Shown: positions 20,449 through 31,499 of the stretch, in pieces
Position numbering within the stretch: position 1 is the first letter of the stretch
How the letters are laid out: every line of letters starts with the position of its first letter
Source of the DNA: Isoetes taiwanensis
Taxonomy: Eukaryota > Streptophyta > Lycopodiopsida > Isoetales > Isoetaceae
Assembly (NCBI GenBank): GCA_021234155.1
Contig: JAJEKV010000811.1
Span: 22,600 to 86,599 of the forward strand
Length of the DNA: 64,000 nt
Direction of reading: 5' to 3'
Position numbers and translations under genes: made by a program
The notes under the pieces: generated by a model
The model's database searches: none
What the model saw: only the letters and a program-made list of their open reading frames with translations
What the model was told of the DNA's origin: nothing

Positions 20449-22046
20449 ATGTGAAGTACCTCAATATTAATCATGAACAAGCGCATATGTCCGTAACATG
20501 GAAATTTTTAAGGGACCTATAATTTTATATAAGTATAATGAATTGGCCATTCATTGTAAAATGTGCCCCCAAAAGTGTAGCCTGAACTGGCCATTTTTCC
20601 TATTTTTTTCTAATGTGGCTGCAACCCAATTGGTGATTTTTGAACCAAATATCTAATAATGTGTAGCTCAAATGGTGATTTTTAGCTAGATTCTTATCAA
20701 TAATAGAGCTAGATGCTCAAACATAAAGAAGTCGCTACACTATGTAAATGTGTTTAAGTTATAAGTTGTATGAATTTAAATTCATAACCCATGTATTTCA
20801 ATAATGCACAGATTGCTGGTAGGGAGAATAAAAAATTGGATGCTGGAGTCTTCATAAAGAGGATTGAAAAGTGCCTCGACATTTTCCAAAAAAGCGGGAT
20901 TATTCTTAGTTGGTAGATATATTTAGAAATAAAAATTTCTAATAATATTGGCCCCCCATAAGTGACGAATTTATGAGGGGGGCTGTTAATGAGTTAAGAT
21001 TTGGCGAACTTAAGGCATTACAGGATTTGGCCAAGTGGCCTAAATGGCCATTCAATAAGCATATCTAGTTCTCACTTGGTACTAAATTGGCCCCAAAGTC
21101 AATACCACTCCAATTAGCAAACATCTAATTGGCCATTCTAATGTCATAATAGGCAATAAAGTGCCACGAAATGGCGAATCTGCAGGTGGTACATAGGTAA
21201 GGCATCCTACTCAAGTCGGCCGTCGCATTTTGCCTGAACTTGTAATTTGTGGCCAAATGGCCCGCCGGGGCCACTAAAATTTTCGTTGGTGCGTAAAGCG
21301 CTTGTCAAATTTTTAATTAGGCTGCTCAAGTCTCCACCAATAGAACAATTTAAAGATTGTGCACAACACTATACAACCTCATATTATTTTTTGTAATGTC
21401 TTAAACTGGTATTGAAACGATTGTGCTCAGACAACCAATGCAACTTCATGCTGCTTGTACTATTATGCTGCTGTTAAGCCACACCTACATGGTTAGTACC
21501 GTCCATCATCTGTCGCCTGATAAATAAGGAACCGACGACGCCTTCAGATATGGATGTTTCCTTATTTCTCTTCACACTTGGTTAGTCCATGCATTCACCA
21601 TTTGATTTATTTTTTAGACTGCAAAGCTTCACATGTTCAAAGTAGCTGCAAGTAACAGGGTTAAAGTATAAGCATAGTCCATGATTTCCGTTGCTTGGCT
21701 TATTCTTAAGCTTGAGCAGCAAGAAAGCTGTGAAAAATCATCACACCTTTTAGTAGCACACATGCCCCGAGCAACCAATAGATCAAGTTATTTCCTGAAT
21801 CAAGATACTGAATTGGTGCCAAAGATGAAAAGACGACTTCCCGAAAAGACAACTTTTGGATGGCAAGGCGACATTTCTCAGGTCTATTTTATGAGTTGAT
21901 ATCAACTGAATAGATTAGATGTTCTTACATCCAAGGAATGAGTTATCTATAGGACATATATAAATGCGAGGGTAATGCTATGCATTGTTTGGGGAAAAAA
22001 ATAGGGCTTTAAGGCATTGGTGATTGCAGTTGTTAGTTTGCTCTGG
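20449..22046. other. Intergenic DNA
   Basis: No gene seen. TTGGCC-like words recur, and an imperfect hairpin (GCCCCCCATAA with TTTATGAGGGGGGC) lies at about 20952-20986. This could be a worn mobile element, but no ends were found. Confidence 0.35.
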
Positions 22047-22047
22047 T

Positions 22048-22285
22048 GTAGGGTATGCATGGATAGCGAATAATTTGTTTTTGCCAGCTGATTGCTTTGC
22101 TTGGATATGGTCCACGCTAGTTGTTTTTATCGAGAATGCACAATCATTGCATGTTGTAGGTTTTAGTACTATATGCCTTGCCTACTTGTTAGGGAGTCAA
22201 TTAATGTAGGGTATGCATGGATAGCACATAATTTATTTTTGCCAGTTGATTGCTTTGCTTGGATACGGTCCTGCTAGTTATTTAT
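22048..22285 (+). repeat. Direct duplication, spacing 158 bp
   Basis: About 80 bases beginning GGGTATGCATGGATAGC occur at 22051 and again at 22209 with few differences (both contain TTGCCAG, TGATTGCTTTGCTTGGAT and GCTAGTT). Confidence 0.9.
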
Positions 22286-22780
22286 ATTGTATGCAGTCTG
22301 ATGTTTAAAATGGAAGCAGCTTTGTTCAAAGAAAAAGCAGCTCTGTGCAGTTCATAGAGGTGAGATGCATCCACTTTGCAAGTCCAACCACAATTTCAGC
22401 TAAGTATGCATTTTGTTTTCAGAAGTTAGTCTTTTCATGCTTTGTGTTATAGAATGAATTTAAATGGAGACCTTATACAATTTGCCGCAAGTTGGTATTA
22501 GCCAGTTCTTATACACATCAGAGCCTTGTTTGATAGTTCGTATATTTGCATTCTACTTCAAAAGCTATTAATAAAATAGTTTGAAAAAGTCTAGCATTGC
22601 TGGCACATTCCTTCCTAGCACGTTAAGGATATATAGCTTGAATTAAAATGTCTAAACATTTGGTCTGCTAACTACTTAAGAAGTGAAATTTACATTGACA
22701 AAGGTCTGATGTACAATGAGATTAGGCAAGAAAATTGATGTTTATGCATGTGCAGCCTATAGTCAGATTTGGGCTCGCTA
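22286..22780. other. Intergenic DNA, nothing seen
   Basis: No supported feature in this AT-rich stretch. Confidence 0.4.
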
Positions 22781-23105
22781 CATTCTCTTGGTGCGACCTG
22801 GTCTGCCCCTGCACGAGCTACTCAGTACGCCATCAATTCGATCCCTTGGCTCCTACCTCCAGGAGGTTTTGGATCTGCGGACTCACCTCTGCCCCCGGGC
22901 GCCTACTTGAGGTGCCAGGAATTCATGTGTATATATGTATATTTGTACAGCTGCCAGCAGGTTTGTTGATGCGACGGTTTTTCCCTCCTAAGAGGGGGTT
23001 TTTTAATCCGGGTAGCAACGGGCTTGCTGCACCCGTGTAATTTGGGTCCCATAGGCCGATTGGCCTCCGCGGACGATAAAAGAACCTTCCTTCCTTCCTT
23101 CCGGC
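22781..23105 (+). other. GC-rich island, possible retroposon 3' end
   Basis: Distinctly more GC-rich than both sides. It contains an inverted CCTCCTAAGAGG, a T-rich step, CACCCGTG and CCTCCGCGG, and ends in ATAAAAGAA followed by CCTT repeats (23089-23104). The layout recalls the untranslated 3' end of a plant LINE, but no coding part or target duplication was found. Confidence 0.3.
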
Positions 23106-23869
23106 TTGATATAACATAGTCAAGGTTAATCTCGTGAATATGCACATAGCATTCTTTTAGAAGCACCTACCACAAGGGCTCTCTACAAAGTGAGACAATA
23201 CGTTTCATCCTACAAATTCCTTAGTAAGTAAACCATGCCATTAATGATCTAAGTAAGCCATACCAATTTAGGCCATGTTTGTTGATTTATGTTTATTGGT
23301 TGATTTGTTGCTGTATGTTAGTTAAGTGTGGAGCTGTTTATTTAGGAGTTGCACAGTTCATTTCCATGCATGGATGAGAAAAGCATATTTGTTTGTAAGA
23401 CAAATGTTCCTTTGGTCTCTGATTTTGACAACTGTTTCATTTTTATCTTTTTTCCAACAATGAATAATATTGCATGTTTTCCATTTTGCAGAAAGGGCGT
23501 TGTTCAGTTGCTTCAGCAGAACCATCCTTTTTCGCAACACTTATAGCTGGAAATTACCAAGTTCTTAGAGTTAATTCTTTTAGAAGTACTCCAACTCATC
23601 ATGTGAGGCATGGAGATATGTTTGTCATGATTAGACTTAGTTTAGGATCACTCAATGTGAAACTGTAATGGCTCTTACCAACCAGACATCATGGATGGAT
23701 GTTCCAATAATATAATATTTATAGTTAGTAATGGTGTTATTAGAGCTTTTTAATTTGTGTACAAAATACATATAGATTTCTTAACTGAGTTAGCCACCCC
23801 TTTTAATAGCAATAAAATGATAATAACAATACAACAATGTAATGAACTATTGATGAAACCTGTAACGTA
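23106..23869. other. Intergenic DNA, nothing seen
   Basis: No supported gene or repeat. Confidence 0.4.
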
Positions 23870-24189
23870 ATTTCTTATGATCATGGTGACGAAAAAGGTG
23901 ACAAAATCCTTGACAATTTTAGAGACAAAAAAGGCAACGAAATTGCTGAAGATTTTCCTGACGCATCCTTGACGTTTTGTCGGACGATTATTCTGAAGAA
24001 TCCTCTGACGATTATACTGACGCATCCCTGACGTTTTGTCTGACGATTGTTCTGACAAATTCTTTGACGATATATCGTCAGATAAAAATCGTCAGGTTAT
24101 TCGTCAGCCAGTAGGGTCTGGGCCCCTGACGATATTGTGAAGACTATCTGACGATTTTTCTGATGCAGGACAAGCATTCTATTGTAGTG
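23870..24189 (-). mobile_element. CACTA-type transposon terminus
   Basis: The stretch ends at 24189 in TGTAGTG, which on the minus strand reads CACTACAATAGAATGC, a typical CACTA (En/Spm) end. Just inside are about ten copies of TGACGA/CGTCAG-like motifs in both directions, such as CTGACGATT, the kind of subterminal repeat expected for this group. The other end was not found, so this may be a remnant. Confidence 0.65.
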
Positions 24190-24979
24190 CATCTCTCAAC
24201 ATTACTTGCTTTTTGGAAATGTTAAAGGAAGGTCATCATGATCAACTGATAAACAAAGCATGTAACCTTTGTGCAGACCTGACCTGACCTTTCTCGGGGA
24301 GAAACCTAAGCCTGGTTTATAACATACTACTGAAAAGAGGATCAAATGTGCTAGGAGCATGGTGGTGGTACTAAATGCAAAGCCAATTTGGCAGTGGCAG
24401 ATCCTGCTAGCATTATGGATCATCCCTATTGCCTTTCTTCCCACCACTCAGAGACTGGTCCAATATGGGTAGCAATAGATGCATTTTCTCGTATCTGCAC
24501 CTTTTCCTTATAAATAATGCCTCATAGTAAGGATGACCCAATGGCTTGAACCATGAGAAAAATGGCAAAGGAGGCATGACAAATGGCCAAAGAAAGAAGG
24601 ATGGAGGCCAGAAAAGAAAGAAGCATGGGGCAAGAATGAGTACAGTCCTTACTCTATACAACATTGTTGTGTCAGGCCATAGCTGCAATTCCAACATTTA
24701 GAACTTGTTATAGGTACAATTTCTTTGTTATAGGTCCAACATCTCTTTGAACGGTATAATTTGCTGGTTTGAGGGATTCCTGGTCTCGATGAATCTGAAT
24801 TGTCTAGGATTATTGGATTTTCACTTGTTTCACTTTTACTATTGAATAACTTTACTACCCCTGACCCTATCACGGCACCCCAACTGGTATATTATTTATT
24901 GTTTATCAAGTGCTATACTGGGCCTCTGTAATCTCCCGTTTTCTTTTTTCCTCCTGAAGCATAGAGATCGGAGGCTGTA
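24190..24979. other. Intergenic DNA, nothing seen
   Basis: No supported coding region. Confidence 0.4.
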
Positions 24980-25027
24980 GGCATTCTCTTGGCAGCTGTG
25001 GCAGGCATTCTCCTGGCAGCTGTGGTG
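24980..25027. repeat. 24-bp tandem duplication
   Basis: GGCATTCTCTTGGCAGCTGTGGCA is followed directly by a near copy. Confidence 0.9.
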
Positions 25028-26630
25028 GGGATACTTCCTTCTGTTCGGAGATTGTTGAAAGTATGAACCACTTTCTTATTAAAGCGATGATCATGAATTG
25101 GTAAAAACTAACTAATTCAATTCCTCCAAGTACAGGGATCGAACGCTTCACTAAGAGCAGGCTCCCTTACAATTTCCAGCAGAAACTACTTATGGCAAAC
25201 TAGCTTGATGAATGTCAGTGGTTAGTGCCATCTTTAGTCTAAATTCTTATTCTCAATTAGCCAACTCTAGTTATCTTTGCTGCAAGCTTCAAAATAGTGT
25301 ATGCCCCTTGTGGCCTAGCACTTTAATAGCTGGCAGACATATGCAAAACTTTTGCTTCTTAGATCTGTCTGAAAAGAAGATGTGTCTCTAATGATTTTGT
25401 ATGCACCTTATTGGATAAGTTACCATTTCTTAGCTTTTCTAGCCTTACTATTCTGCCTTTCACCAACTTTAAATTACGCAGCCTTGTAATGGAACCTATT
25501 TTTTGGGGATAAGGCATTATCCGATTCTATAAGAATGTCATAAAGGTTTATATGCTTGGCTTCTAATAGCAGGGGTAAGCTAAATCGGGCATCTAGATTT
25601 GTTGACTGGATTCAAAAAGAAATCTATTCTTTGTTGAAGGAGATTGCTCCCTGTCATGGCTAAACAGAATATACATTTTTTAAGTATTGGATTATGCGTA
25701 ACAGCTACTAAATTGATGATCAATATGAACCGTTATATTTATTCACATGGCAGTGCATGTAGTATGGCTGATGTTCTTTGCACATTATGTTCCTGCAATT
25801 CCATTATCACTAGTGGTCAATTAATTTTAAAGAAGTTACTAAACTCTTGCTAATTTACCCTCTTTTTTTTTTTTTCTTGTGATAAGAATTGAAATAACGT
25901 TTGCTTGGTTTATCTTTAACTGGTTTTGTTATCTTGTATTTGCAGATGGTTTGGTTTGGTAGTCAGGTTGTGTTAGTTCGTGGATATTGGAACATGATCA
26001 CGATTCATGAAGGCAAAACGAAAGAGGGATTGGAGTACTTTTTATGACTTGTTGAGCTCCACACCTATTGTGAAATCAGAAAACAACATTTACATCCCTA
26101 GCAGTGTAGGTTGTTGACTTTGAAGCGCATTTAGCATGTGATAAATCTTTTATTAAAATACCTGACTTTTTTCAGACACAAAAGGACGGAAGATTGTACC
26201 AAGAGGAGCTACGACACTATTTTATCATCCACTTGTATCTGAAGATAAGAGTGTGTTGGCGGGCTATTAGCCATTTCAAATGAGTTCCAAGGTTACGATA
26301 AAATAGACATGGTTTGGGTTAGTAGTCTCTCAAGGAAGTTTAGAGATACCTTATCCAAACCACCCACATTCTAATAAGACTGGAAACTAAAGTTATCTAT
26401 GCTCAAGCTAATGCAGGAGCAATTAATAAAACACTAAAGACTTGTAACTGTTTCTGTCTGGAGTAAGTATATAGAGGGCATGAGGAGCTAATTGCAGTTA
26501 GCACTATGGAGAGTTAGCCATCGATGTTGTACAGGAAGCGAGTTATACAACATTTAATTTTAGTTTTTGGCGGTATATTTTTAGAGGCAGGTACATCCTA
26601 CCTTCATCTTGTTTTCGTGGATTTTTGGGT
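25028..26630. other. Intergenic DNA, nothing seen
   Basis: No supported gene. A short pyrimidine run lies at 25861-25877. Confidence 0.4.
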
Positions 26631-26631
26631 T

Positions 26632-26790
26632 GCCCCTAGGGGGCAATGCCTCTTGTGGAATATCCTAGGTATATGCTAGAATATACCTAGGATATGCTGG
26701 TGACTGCTCCAAACCCATTGTTCCCTGTAAATTGGCGATCACTTGCATTGTGGGTCGCTCATGTTTGAAACGCCTAACCGGCAAGATAGA
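26632..26790 (+). repeat. Dispersed repeat, copy B, with perfect hairpin
   Basis: Homologous to 18835-19010. Here the hairpin is perfect: 15-bp arms at 26660-26674 and 26681-26695 (ATATCCTAGGTATAT and its complement) around the loop GCTAGA. Similarity fades after about 26790. Confidence 0.85.
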
Positions 26791-27690
26791 CAGCGCATCG
26801 GGCTATGGCGACCTCCAAGAGGCAAAACCCTCTAAGTCCAACAGCAACAGAGGCCCACAAACACAAACAAAATGCCCTTGCATACTTGATGTAGAAGCCT
26901 GTGACATAGCCGCATTGCTTAGGATTTTAGGTTTAGAATAAAAGGCAAACCGTTCTTCTCACTGTGTTCTTCAAGCATCGTCAAAGTTTATTGTATCTAG
27001 AGTACAATTTCAATTGCAAGAGATACCATTTATTTCTCAAGTATTCTATTGTCTAGAAATAGCAATTTGAATTAATTGTCAAAACATGACTTTGGACTAT
27101 GATTTACGCCACTTCACCCTCCGGCCATTGAGGGCAACCCTCCGTGCGCAGCACCTTGTTTACCTTTTTCGAGTTTAATTCTTCTTGTGCAAAACCCTTC
27201 TATAGTTTATTACATCATATACCCTCTTTAGCCTCAACCAAACAATATCATAACTGGGTCGCTATTATTTCCGGTGGTGTAATTTTCTACGACCACGTTG
27301 CCCATGCCGATCCGAGGGAATGGTAAATCCTTGGATTGTTCTGCATCACCGGAGCAACAGGTCAAGAATCCTTCTCCATCACCATCACAGCATGTCAAGA
27401 ATTCGCTCCCCAGTTATGATATTGTTTAATTCGGTCGGCATTGCCGTTTTGTTGGGTCCGCCGGCTGCGGCCTTGCAAAGATTCATCGGACAAAGGGGAA
27501 TGCTGACTTACCCTAGTACAATCTAATCTTTTGTCCCAAGCCTGCCCTACTGCTAGTTGGAAGTTTGGGAGAATGTGGTTTTCATTGGCGTGAAAAAAAA
27601 ACCTATTCTATTCTACTCATTGGCAGCAAAATAGCACATCGGCAACACGATTACACGTGAGTTGTGGCGACTGAAAACGTTTGTGGTATT
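26791..27690. other. Upstream region of the intact gene
   Basis: No other gene is supported. CCAAT occurs at 27705-27709, just before the downstream start codon, but no convincing TATA box at normal distance was seen. Confidence 0.35.
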
Positions 27691-27743
27691 ATTCCACACT
27701 CTGGCCAATATAATGCCACACTTGTCCATGCCCTGCCATCACC

Positions 27744-29567
27744 ATGGCATTCTGGGCTCTCATTTCCTTCCTTCTCCTTGCAATCTCGACGCCACCATCT
27801 GCTCGTGCTTCTTCAAAATTCTATCCAGATTTGTTTACACAGTATGGCAGTTCGTGTGCTGAGAAAACCCTTTTCGCCACACAATTTGATCCATTCTACG
27901 ACTGGATCAGCCGCTCTTTCCTTGTCGATGGCTTTGAAACCAGCAACATCATCAGCATTCAAGAGGCAGGCACGGCATACAAGAAATTAAGTGCCTGGAG
28001 GGATGCAAGTTCAAGCTACGGGGGTACTGTGCTTATGTTCAATTCACCAGAGCCCCACGTCCTTGGAGGATTATTTTATCAAAACCCCCGAAATCTAATT
28101 GCCCGAATGACTGTGAATTGGGGTCTGAGCATCAGGATCTGCTTAGGTTATATTTTCAAATACGTGGGCCCAAACATGTGCCGGATCACTGCTCAAATAA
28201 TTCCTGTTGAACAGAGTGGTAGTATTACTTTCAATATGCTTTTATCAGAAGTGAATTACATTGGCAGTCAGATGACATATCTCACAAACTGGATCAGCAA
28301 TGCCAAGACGCCTGCAGCTTTCGGAATAGATCGAACTGTTGGGAAGAAGATGAATGAAAATTTCTGGTACTATTCCAATGAAGAACTGGGGAGTCCGTGC
28401 AGCAAGCTGCCCCATTATTACCGAGCTGATATGGCTGCTTATTTAGGCATATCGTATGTAGCATGCAACTGCGTGGGAAATGTATGTGCTCAAAGTTATA
28501 ATTTGACCGCTAACAGTGGTGAGTTCCAGAATGCAGGTCCATGCAAGAGCGTAAATTCATATTGGGTTCCTCTTTTAGTAGGAATGCAGATAGTTTCTTA
28601 CAGTTCCAAGTTGGATGCTTACTTTTTTCTAAATTCCACCTTGGATGCAGTTACCTTTCCTCAAAATATCAGCAAATCTACTGTTAATGAAATGGAGCAG
28701 CTTTCATCTTGTTATGAAAGCTGGTTAGCGAAGCAAGATGATCCAATAGCCAATGCTCGATCTCTTGGAGTTGCTTGTGGTAGCAGTCCACTGATTGGGA
28801 ATTATATAGTTGGAGGAAATAAGTATTTAGAACTTGCACAAGATATGGGTGTAGTTCTAAAAAGTGTGAAAACAGCCGTGGCAACTGGAGATGATTGCCA
28901 GGAAACCAACATGGTGGAAAAGGTATGCGCCTCTGACAATTTAAGGGATAGTGAGATACAAGGGATAAATAATATAATAGGCAATATCAGCGAAATGAAG
29001 GAAGTGAGGGACTTTGCCAAGATACAATGGGATCAATTGGCCTCCAAGCGCCATGATGCGTATTTGGATATAGTGACAGCATTCTTGGCCGTGTTTACAG
29101 CGACAGGGGCAGTATTTAGCAAAACGCTTGTCTCAGTGGAGCAGTTCATTGTGGGTGTTTTTCAAAAGATCTTCTGCAGATGCATGTGCAGCTGCATATG
29201 TGCAAAGCACAAGAATGGGGAAATATATGATGCAAAGTGGGTTCTGTGCTTCAGATGGGCTTTACGGTTCTGTCTTTTGGGAGCTGTGATAGGCAATTTT
29301 GTGTATGGTGCTTTGAAGACGTTGAAAGCCCTCAAATCTGGACCAACCCCTGGATGGACCCAAACTGTTGAGCAGCAGACGGCCTCTGACATAGCTTTTC
29401 TCCTCACCATTACTTCTACCATCTCTGTTACATACGTTTGGTTTACTATCATTGTTCTGTTATGTACAGCCGTCCCTTACTTTCCCGTTGTTATCTACCT
29501 TAATTACTATCAGCTCAAGCAATATCCCATTTACCACAACCTACTCATCCTCCCCACCACAGATTGA
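27744..29567 (+). CDS. Unrecognised secretory/membrane protein, 607 aa, intact
   Basis: This is the only long intact frame in the window, without introns. The ATG has a favourable context (ATCACCATGGC). Residues 1-22 form a signal peptide ending in SARA. Residues 23-435 form a probable lumenal or extracellular part with many cysteines and four N-glycosylation sequons (N253, N297, N308, N414). From about 438 there are hydrophobic stretches at 440-459, 462-478, 505-523 and 550-588, probably three to five membrane segments. A cysteine cluster, CRCMCSCIC (478-486), lies after the second and could be acylated. A short tail follows. I do not recognise the family. Codon use looks normal and no repeats flank it closely, so it could be a host gene; expression is unknown. 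Confidence 0.8.
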   Translation: MAFWALISFLLLAISTPPSARASSKFYPDLFTQYGSSCAEKTLFATQFDPFYDWISRSFLVDGFETSNIISIQEAGTAYKKLSAWRDASSSYGGTVLMFNSPEPHVLGGLFYQNPRNLIARMTVNWGLSIRICLGYIFKYVGPNMCRITAQIIPVEQSGSITFNMLLSEVNYIGSQMTYLTNWISNAKTPAAFGIDRTVGKKMNENFWYYSNEELGSPCSKLPHYYRADMAAYLGISYVACNCVGNVCAQSYNLTANSGEFQNAGPCKSVNSYWVPLLVGMQIVSYSSKLDAYFFLNSTLDAVTFPQNISKSTVNEMEQLSSCYESWLAKQDDPIANARSLGVACGSSPLIGNYIVGGNKYLELAQDMGVVLKSVKTAVATGDDCQETNMVEKVCASDNLRDSEIQGINNIIGNISEMKEVRDFAKIQWDQLASKRHDAYLDIVTAFLAVFTATGAVFSKTLVSVEQFIVGVFQKIFCRCMCSCICAKHKNGEIYDAKWVLCFRWALRFCLLGAVIGNFVYGALKTLKALKSGPTPGWTQTVEQQTASDIAFLLTITSTISVTYVWFTIIVLLCTAVPYFPVVIYLNYYQLKQYPIYHNLLILPTTD

Positions 29568-29830
29568 TTGTTATACTCTTTACATACTCCTTTGTTAGGA
29601 TACTCTATACATGTTCCATACTAAGCATAAGGGTGATTTTTTCATTAGAGTGGTGTCTCGTATTTTAGCCATTTCTATTGGCTAAAAAGAAATAAGCAAA
29701 TAAGAAATAAATGATTTTCTACTTTTAAAAATAAGACATGTCCCATTTAAATTTGGATAGGTTCAGTTCCTTCTTTTAAGGGGAATGGAGTCTTTTACGG
29801 TGATTTTCTACTATAGTCATAAGATAAGAC
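29568..29830. other. 3' flank of the intact gene
   Basis: AT-rich. An inverted TTTTTAGCC-like pair occurs near 29664-29690. No defined poly(A) signal could be singled out. Confidence 0.3.
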
Positions 29831-30913
29831 TGTCACATTCTCCAGGGGCATGCATGCCCATCACAGGTGGCTAGAGGGCCACTGCCCTTATTCGACTTAA
29901 CCTCATGGAAGGCGACGCATCGCCCCAAAGGTGTCGAGCTCATGCCTTGCCCACACGCAGTGGCAAGCCCCAAACGAGCTCATGCCTTGCCCACACGCAG
30001 TGGCAAGCCTAGCTCACTAAGGTTCCTGGTAGGCTTTACACACCAGAGGAACCATTCAGTGATGGGACAAGTCCCCCTTTTTCATCGGCCTAGCCCCTCC
30101 ACCCACAACCAGGCGGGCTCCTTGTGCACAGGCCACATGTAATTGGGAACTAATAGGCTACCTAGAATCATCTGCTACACAGACTTTAGGCCTCTACCCC
30201 CCTTCCCAATACATGGAGGTCACAGAGTGAATACCAACATCATCACAGAATTAAAATGAAGAATAACATCTAACCTATCTATCTAAACATCCGGAGTTAG
30301 GTTCCTTTGTTAGGGCTTATGATCTCGGGATCTATAAGGCCTCTAAAGCTGAACTAACATGCTAAACCAGCTCATTGCCTGGCCCAAAGGCGGCTTTGCA
30401 CAACAGAATGACTAATTACCTGGTACTCGACCTGCTCCAGATCCTCGGAATGCATCCATGCCTCTGATCCTGCTGAAGACTGCTGCTACTCGAAGATTTG
30501 TTGTGCAAAGGCGGCTTTACAGAGCCTGGCAATGCGAATTTGGATCCTAGCTTGGCCGGAATGGCTCAAGAGAACCCTAAATGCGAGAGAAGGAAGGGAG
30601 CTCAAGGAAAACCCTAAATGCAAAGAGAAGAAAAGGTTTAGGGTTTAAGGGGAAAGCCCTTATATAGAAACCCTTAGGGTTAGGTTAAACATTGGCCAAA
30701 TGGGGTTTAGCCATTTAGCAATGGGGTCCATAGGGTTTAATAATTGTGTATGTTTATTTAACATGCACAACATTCGAGGTTGCCCCCTAGGTGCAACTCT
30801 TGCCCCCTAGGTGCAACCCTTTACGGCCTCTAAGTACATGTCATTTGTGACATGTACATGTGATGTGGCAGTATAATATATGTATTCGGGTCATATATTA
30901 TGCTGGAATGTCA
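29831..30913 (-). repeat. 3' LTR of the minus-strand Ty3/gypsy element
   Basis: On the minus strand it begins TGACATTCC and ends GAATGTGACA. The polypurine tract AAGGTGGGGAGA lies immediately upstream (30916-30927). A promoter box CTATATAAGG (minus strand) is at about 30657-30666, in the right place for U3/R. A 40-bp tandem duplication lies inside at 29935-30009. The left flank is AAGAC (29826-29830), but the partner LTR was not found, so the duplication cannot be checked. Confidence 0.75.
29935..30009. repeat. 40-bp tandem duplication in the LTR
   Basis: The 35 bases from 29935, beginning CGAGCTCATGCCTTGCCC, are repeated exactly from 29975. Confidence 0.95.
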
Positions 30914-31499
30914 CATTCTCCCCACCTTGACTTGATGTTGTCCTCAGCATCATGCGTCTCCCCACCTTGGAAACCTGCATATCCTGCAATCACATTTAAT
31001 ATACATATACTTTTATAATGCAATTACTTCAAGATGATGTTTTAATTTATCATAAGATATCCTTGTACTATGGTGAGAGGCTCTTACGTCCTCTACTTCA
31101 TTATCTATTATTCACAAAATTTTTATGGCTTATACCATTATTATAAACATAGTTCCAAAATTTCCTACTTAAGGTTCCACATCGTTCCCTTACAACACAT
31201 CATGACAAAATTATGTGTTGCAAGTCTTCGCAGTGTGACCTTCCTGCCGCTAGACTCTCCTATTGGCCTGCAGGTCCAACACTACGTTAGTACACATTTA
31301 ATTAATATAAAGTTGGTTGTTAGGGAACCACCCATTAAATACAATTACATGAATGCAAGGCATATCTCCCGGCATAGGAAGATTATGTTTCTTCCATCGT
31401 GGCCGTGGAGGCAGCGCCCTATCATGCCTAGGATGCTCACTCATGCCTACACCTTTAGTTGCCTTTGGCGTGGAGGATAGCGTCCTTCCCGTATTTGGG

